Assembly (NCBI RefSeq): GCF_030272615.1
Contig: NC_081409.1
Span: forward strand, 619,842,255 to 619,906,254
Source: Cryptomeria japonica
Lineage: Eukaryota > Streptophyta > Pinopsida > Cupressales > Cupressaceae
DNA length: 64,000 bases
Direction of reading: 5' to 3'
Shown here: piece by piece, positions 58,909 through 64,000 of the stretch
How positions within the stretch are numbered: position 1 is the stretch's first letter
Layout: each line of letters opens with the position of its first letter
Notes under the pieces: model-generated
What the model was told of the DNA's origin: nothing
The model's input: only the letters and a program-made list of their open reading frames with translations
Databases searched by the model: none
Translations under genes and position numbers: made by a program

Positions 58909-60337
58909 TCAACTAGCTTCATGAAGAGGGACAACCCCTAACTGACTTCTAAGATACTCAAAAGTAGTCTTAGGCAAAGGTTTGCTAAAAAATATCTGCA
59001 AGTTGCTCCTTGGTAGAAACATGCTCTAAGATAACATCTTTGCTCTGAAAATTTTCCCTCAAGAAACGATACTTCAATTCAATGTGTTTAGTTCGTGCAT
59101 TCAAAATAGGATTCTTGGAAATATTTATGGCACTTGTGTTATCACATAAAATCTTTATAGGTTTTGAAATCTTCATCTCAAAACCTTCCAAAATGTGCCT
59201 CATCCAAATAGCCTGTGTGCAATTCATATAAGCTACAACATACTCAGCTTCAACAGTAGATTATGAAGTACAACTCTTCTTTTTACAACTCCATGAAACA
59301 AGCCTTCCTCCAATAAAAAATGCTCCATTGGTTGTTCTTTTCTGGTCATCAACATTTTCTGCCCAATCAACATCTATGTATGCCTTCAAATCAAAGTTTC
59401 CTCCATATGGATACCATAATCCATAGTCAACAGTACCTTTCAGGTATCTAAAGATTCTCTTGGTTTCTATCATGTGTGTCTCCTTAGGATTCTTCTAGAA
59501 TCTAGCAACTATGCCAACCGCATGGGCTATGTCTAGTCTGCTGTGAACAACATAGTGCAATTTTCCAGTCATTGACCTGTATTCTTTCTCATCAACAGAC
59601 TTAGATTCATCTTCCTTGGACAACTTACAACCTATAACTATTGGTGTCCCATCTGGTTTACAGTCACTCATGCCAAATGTCTTCAAAACCTCTTTCACAT
59701 ACTTAGACTGTGTAATGAAAATACCATTCTACATTTTCTATATCTACAAGCCTATGAAAAATTTTATTTCCCCTACTAAAGACATTTCAAACTCATTTTT
59801 TATTTCCTTTGCAAAACTGTTGCTCATGATATCATTACCTCCAAATATATTATCATCAACAAATATTTCACTGACCAGTATTTCATCTCCTTCAAACTTG
59901 AGATATATGTTACTATCATCACTGGGTCTCAGAAAGCCTATCTTCATTAGATGTGTATGAAGTCTTTCATACCATGCTCTAGGTGTCTGCTTTAATCCAT
60001 ATAAAGCCTTATGCAATCTGCATACCATGTCTTTCTCATCAGTAAAAGCATAGCCATCTGGCTGCTCTATGTATACATCTTCTTCCAATATCACATTCAA
60101 AAATGTAGACTTAACATCCATTTGATATACCTTGAACTTTTTATGGGCTGCAAATGCAAGTAAAGTTCTGACACTTTCTAGTCTTGCTACTGGTGCAAAA
60201 TTTTTGCCATAATCTTCTCATTCTTCTTGTGCATAACCCTTGCAAACTAATCTTGCCTTGTTGCAAACTACAACACCATCTCCATTCAACTTGTTCCTGT
60301 ATACCCATTTAGTACCTATAACATTCTTATTTACCGG
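58909..60337 (-). pseudogene. RT and RNase H of copia D
   Basis: RT: VYQMDVKSTFLNVILEE, KALYGLKQTPRAWYERLH and the polymerase site FVDD (59852-59863). RNase H: YIDVDWAENVDDQKRT (the usual TDADW reads IDVDW), DNTSAINISKN and LEHVSTKEQLADIF. A one-base insertion near 58988 shifts the tail, which then ends at TGA 58909-58911. Stops near 59742 and 59492 and a frame break near 60120-60335 divide the rest. Confidence 0.9.
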
Positions 60338-61320
60338 TCAAGGTACTAGGGTCCAAGTGTTGTTCTTCTCAATTTTATCCAATTTCTCCTCCATAGCTTT
60401 AATCAAATGATCATCACCAAATGCCTCCTTAGCAGTTCTTGGTTCAATGGTGGAGATCATGCAAGAATTATCTCTGATTCTTCTTCTGGTTAGCACTCCA
60501 GCATCCTTATCTCCAATAATATGCTCAGGATTGTGATTTAGTCTCACATATCTAGGAATAACATGATCATTATCTTCAGGTTCAGCTTCTTCATTGTCAT
60601 CATCTTCTTCTGAATTTATTTGTTCCATTTGGACTGGTGCATCAAAATTTGCTTTGGCAGTTTCAGATTTCACAGTTTGTGGTTCCAAAAACAAAATGCA
60701 AGGATCTTCATCCTTTTTCTCTGAACTGGTTCCTTCTGAGACTTTAGTAAATTCATCCACTCGAACATCAACACTGTCAACAATTCTCTGTGTCCAATTG
60801 TTAAAACATTTGTAGGCCTTACTCTTGGTGGAATAGCCAAGAAATATGCCTTCATCACTCTTAGCCTCAAATTTGTTAATGTAATCACCTCTCTTAATAA
60901 AACATTTGCTTCCAAATATCTTAAAATAACTAACATCAGGTGATCTTCCATACCAATATTCATAAGGAGTCTTTTCCTTACCTCTCTTTACCAGAACCCG
61001 GTTCATTGTGTAGATAGTTGTGTTGACAGCTTCTCTCCAAAAGGTTTTCGCAACACCTCCTTGTATAGACATTGTCCTAGCAGCTTCTGTTGTGGTGTCC
61101 TTGGTATAGAAAGTTGATGTTTGATACCATTCTCTTCACAGTACCTAGTGAATTCCTCAGAAGTAAATTCAACGCCTCGATCTGTCCTCGGACATTTTAT
61201 CTTCTTACCGCTCTCTTCCTCAGCTAAGGCCCTGAATGCCTTGAACTTACCAAAATCTTCAGTCTTCTCCTTCAAAAATGTGACCCACATAATCCTTGAG
61301 CAATCATCAGTGAGGATCAT
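60338..61320 (-). pseudogene. Integrase core and C terminus of copia D
   Basis: 61320-61003 reads MILTDDCSRIMWVTFLKEKT and RTDRGVEFTSEEF, which holds the second catalytic Asp, then PRTPQQ. A deletion there jumps directly to the region before ARTM and removes the NGVAERNNRT-type stretch with the catalytic Glu. The C-terminal part (61072-60338) is open for 244 codons, with TFWREAV, GSKCFIKR, FLGYSTKSKAYKCF and an acidic linker into the RT. Confidence 0.88.
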
Positions 61321-61962
61321 AAAATATATGTCACCCTAAATGCTTTTTGTTCTTATTGGTCAACAAAGATCTGTATGAACCAAATCTAACAAGTTCTTTT
61401 CTGAAAAGGATTTTCTTTTGAAAGTTGAAGAACTCATCTTTCCTAATTGACATTCTTTGCGAAGAGCATTAACGGATTTGTCTAACTGAAGCAAACCTCT
61501 CATTGTCTTCGACTTACTCACTTTAACAATGTTATCAAAGTTTATATGACAAAATCTCCTATGCCAAAGCTAGCTATCATCTATTTTAGCAATAAAATAG
61601 TTGTTAACTTTAGAATTAAGATGAAACAGATTACCTTTAGTTTGTTTCCCGGTTGCAATCCATTTACCTTTGTTGTCAAAGATTTTGCACATACCATTTT
61701 TAAACTCTAGGGGATATCCTTTGTCATTGAGTTGTGCCACACTCAAAAGATTGTGCTTTAGTCCTTCAACCCAGTAGACATCATCTGCACTTCTCTTCCC
61801 ATTAAAAGAAATAACTCCTTTACCTTTAACCATGCAGGGTGAGTCATTGCCAAATCTAACAACACCGCCATCAAATTCTTTCAAGGAAAGAAATTTGCTT
61901 TGATCACCGGTCATATGAAGTGAACAACCACTATCAATGATCCATTCATCAAAGTTATCCAT
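61321..61962 (-). pseudogene. Protease and integrase head of copia D
   Basis: The protease site is intact (WIIDSGCSLHMTGD at about 61905-61945), with GGVVRFGNDSPCMVKGKG following. After a TAG near 61570 the integrase head has LWHRRFCH-type text. The first catalytic Asp is kept (HTDLC, near 61395), unlike elements A and B. TGA and TAG codons near 61360 and 61338 then break the frame. Confidence 0.85.
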
Positions 61963-61995
61963 CTTGTATACTAATGCCTTTTGGTCTGATATCTC

Positions 61996-62985
61996 TTACT
62001 TAATAGCTACAAACACAATATCTTCACTAGCATCATCATCAGATTCTTCATCAGTGATACCACTATCAATAGCAACAATACAATCTCTTTTGCCTTTACC
62101 ATTATAATTCTTGAATTTATCTCTCTTGTGTTCATTTTCACCATTAGGACAATTAGCCGCTATGTGACTAATCTTGTTGCATGCAAAACATTTTAAAGGT
62201 AATTTACCTCTGTATTTACTAGTGCCTCTAGGCAACTGCTTTGCCAATAATTCTTCAAGCTCCACTAAACTGTCTTCATCATCTGCATCTCTGTTGGATC
62301 TAGATTCAAAACCATGACTAGTATCTCTACTTTTTCTCACAGATGGGTTAGAAACAAAAGCTCTAAATGCAGACTCATATTTTTGTACACTACCATCATA
62401 ACCATTTAATTCAAAAGCAGTAAGTTTTCCAATGATGGAGTCAAGAGTTACCTTAGTTTTGTCAATGGACTTCAACTCCTGAATAGCTGCAACTCGAATA
62501 GCATAGACCGGTAGCAGGGTTTTCAGTACCTTACTGATTACTGTGGCATCTTCCACTTCCCCTCCTACACTCTTAATTTCACGTGCTATCTCTTTTATCC
62601 TTTGACCATACTACTAGATATTCTCACCTTCAGACATCCTCATGTCATCAAACTTTCCTCTTAGACTCTCTTCTTTAGCAATCTTAACATGTTTATAACC
62701 GCTATAAATCTCTTCAAGTTTTTTCCATACTTCATATGCAGTTTCAAGACCATGAACATCTACATATTCAACATCAGACAGGGAACTAATAATAGCCTCT
62801 AATGCTTGATGATTTTATTGTTGTTCTTTCTTCTGATCATCAATCAGAATTCCAGTAGGTGCAATATACTTAGTATCTATATGATCCAAATATTGACTTC
62901 CCAGACTCTTGATGTAAATCTTCATTTTGTTGCTCCATATCATATAGTCTTCTTTATTGAACTTCAGACCTTCCTTCTTCATCAT
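61996..62985 (-). pseudogene. gag pseudogene of copia D
   Basis: Start ATG at 62985 (MMKKEGLKFNKEDYMIW), matching the start in element A. Stops at about 62815 and 62613 lie in the N-terminal half. The second half (62556-61996) is open for 186 codons and includes an intact CCHC knuckle, CFACNKISHIAANC, and an acidic tail (GITDEESDDDASED). Confidence 0.88.
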
Positions 62986-63038
62986 GATCTAGCAGATCTT
63001 TTCCTCAAGTTGTTAGGCTTAGACCTTAGAGGACCTGA

Positions 63039-63054
63039 GACAATCTGATACCAA
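63039..63054 (-). other. Primer-binding site of copia D
   Basis: On the minus strand TTGGTATCAGATTGTC, next to the LTR. Initiator tRNA-Met type over the first ten bases. Confidence 0.85.
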
Positions 63055-63055
63055 T

Positions 63056-64000
63056 TGATGGTATGATGAAAGAATAAGTATCTGGTAGATTACTGAGAGG
63101 GGGGGTGAATCAGTAAATAGAAAAATTGATACAAACTTCCCAAACTCAAACTCAAACTTACAAAGTAAACTTATCAATGAAATACCACTATCAATATCAA
63201 TACTCATAAGAATATCGGTTGACTGTTACAACAAATTAACAGTAAACAACATTTAACTTGTAAACATCCAAATGCTTTATCATATGCCAATAATTCATTT
63301 CTCAATGCTTCTGATTATCATACCTTATCAGAAATAGTTAAACAGTTAATCAAATCAACCATAGGATCATAACCACAAAAACATTCACCACATGACACAA
63401 GTATTTATGTGTGGAAAACCCAAATAGGTAAAAACCACGGTGAGATGAGACTCACAAGATAATATCTAAACTCTTATGAACTTCACCCTGTTAGGGGCCA
63501 AGCCTGTTAAAGCTTTTACAAAAGTCTTGTTAAAAACTAATCCTGTTAGGAATCACCCGGTTAAGGAATTGACTACAAATGCCTTGTTAGAAGCAAATAT
63601 CCTGTAAGGAGTAACCTCAGTAGAGGATTTGAAAATCCAATCTAATGGACCACCTTGTTAGAGGATTTATTAAGTGACCAAGCTTGTTAGAGCTTACCTG
63701 GTTACGGGATTTCAATTCTGTTGGAATTGTTAGAAAACAACAGAATTTTCTTCATCTGTCTGAATAGCGCTACATTTGCTTGATCAGATCCATTTAAGCT
63801 TTTAAATGCCTTTACTCAAACTACAGACTTGTTCTCTAGTTCGGCAACCACACACTCAACTGATTTCTACCAATTCTTGCCAACACTAAACAAAACAATT
63901 TCATCGACCTTAAATACAAATCAATTAGGTCGGTAACACAACAAAAAAAAATCTAAACCTCTCATCGAGATTACAAACAAGTCAGTACAAGCATGACCAT
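63056..64000 (-). repeat. 5' LTR of copia D (partial)
   Basis: Collinear with 57124 onward; the rest lies beyond the window. Confidence 0.92.
63090..63116 (-). other. LTR hairpin, copia D
   Basis: TTACTGA (63090-63096) and TCAGTAA (63110-63116) form a perfect 7 bp stem with a 13-base G-rich (C-rich in the element sense) loop. Partly decayed in the other LTR (57153-57180). Confidence 0.75.

Larger units (their letters stand above)
57124..64000 (-). mobile_element. Ty1/copia LTR retrotransposon D, 5' LTR cut by the window
   Basis: The 3' LTR at 57124-58563 matches the partial 5' LTR at 63056-64000. The interior holds RNase H, RT, integrase, protease and gag read right to left in copia order. 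gag and pol resemble element A more than B. The left flank is gatag; the right flank is outside the window. All frames are broken. Confidence 0.94.

Overview
The window looks like repeat-filled nuclear DNA from a land plant with a large genome. Long runs of old, nested LTR retrotransposons, AT-rich filler and GA-rich tracts, with no intact host gene, would suit a conifer or similar gymnosperm. That is inference: no host gene, rRNA or tRNA is present to fix the species. I see no intact cellular protein-coding gene and no bacterial-type operon, CRISPR array or origin.

Layout, left to right. 1-6281: Ty1/copia element A (+), cut at its 5' LTR by the window edge. 6282-6976: AT-rich DNA ending in a GA tract. 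6977-15693: LTR element E (-), with 1.65-1.68 kb LTRs and a perfect ATAAA target duplication; it has one long protease-type ORF and no visible RT or integrase. 15694-16530: GA tract plus a short copy (C) of a local repeat called R. 17810-21531: internally deleted Ty3/gypsy element B' (+). 21532-21930: antisense retroposon 3' end. 22944-29655: copia element B (-). 30660-55520: two copies of repeat R (A and B) separated by a 1.1 kb GA tract. Copy A carries a small retroposon. Copy B is split by three insertions: a chromodomain gypsy element C (35969-42177), a solo LTR of the copia B family (42363-43420), and LTR element F (44024-52714). F is itself broken by a 978 bp terminal-inverted-repeat transposon and a 774 bp solo LTR. 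55521-57123: unassigned DNA with a hairpin. 57124-64000: copia element D (-), cut at its 5' LTR by the window edge.

Every reading frame is decayed. Many stops and lost catalytic residues fit C-to-T change at CAG/CTG sites, as expected from long-term CHG methylation of silenced elements. No element in the window could encode its own full replication machinery as it stands.

The most interesting points are these. A hairpin near the 3' end of the LTR covaries in four copia-type LTR families: the outer stem differs, the ACTGA/TCAGT inner stem and C-rich loop are kept. A second polypurine tract is conserved in the same four families. Two large LTR elements without visible RT or integrase (E and F) carry long ORFs of partly or wholly unknown function. 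Repeat R joins a GA tract to internal ~460 bp units. Matches were judged by eye; no database search was run.
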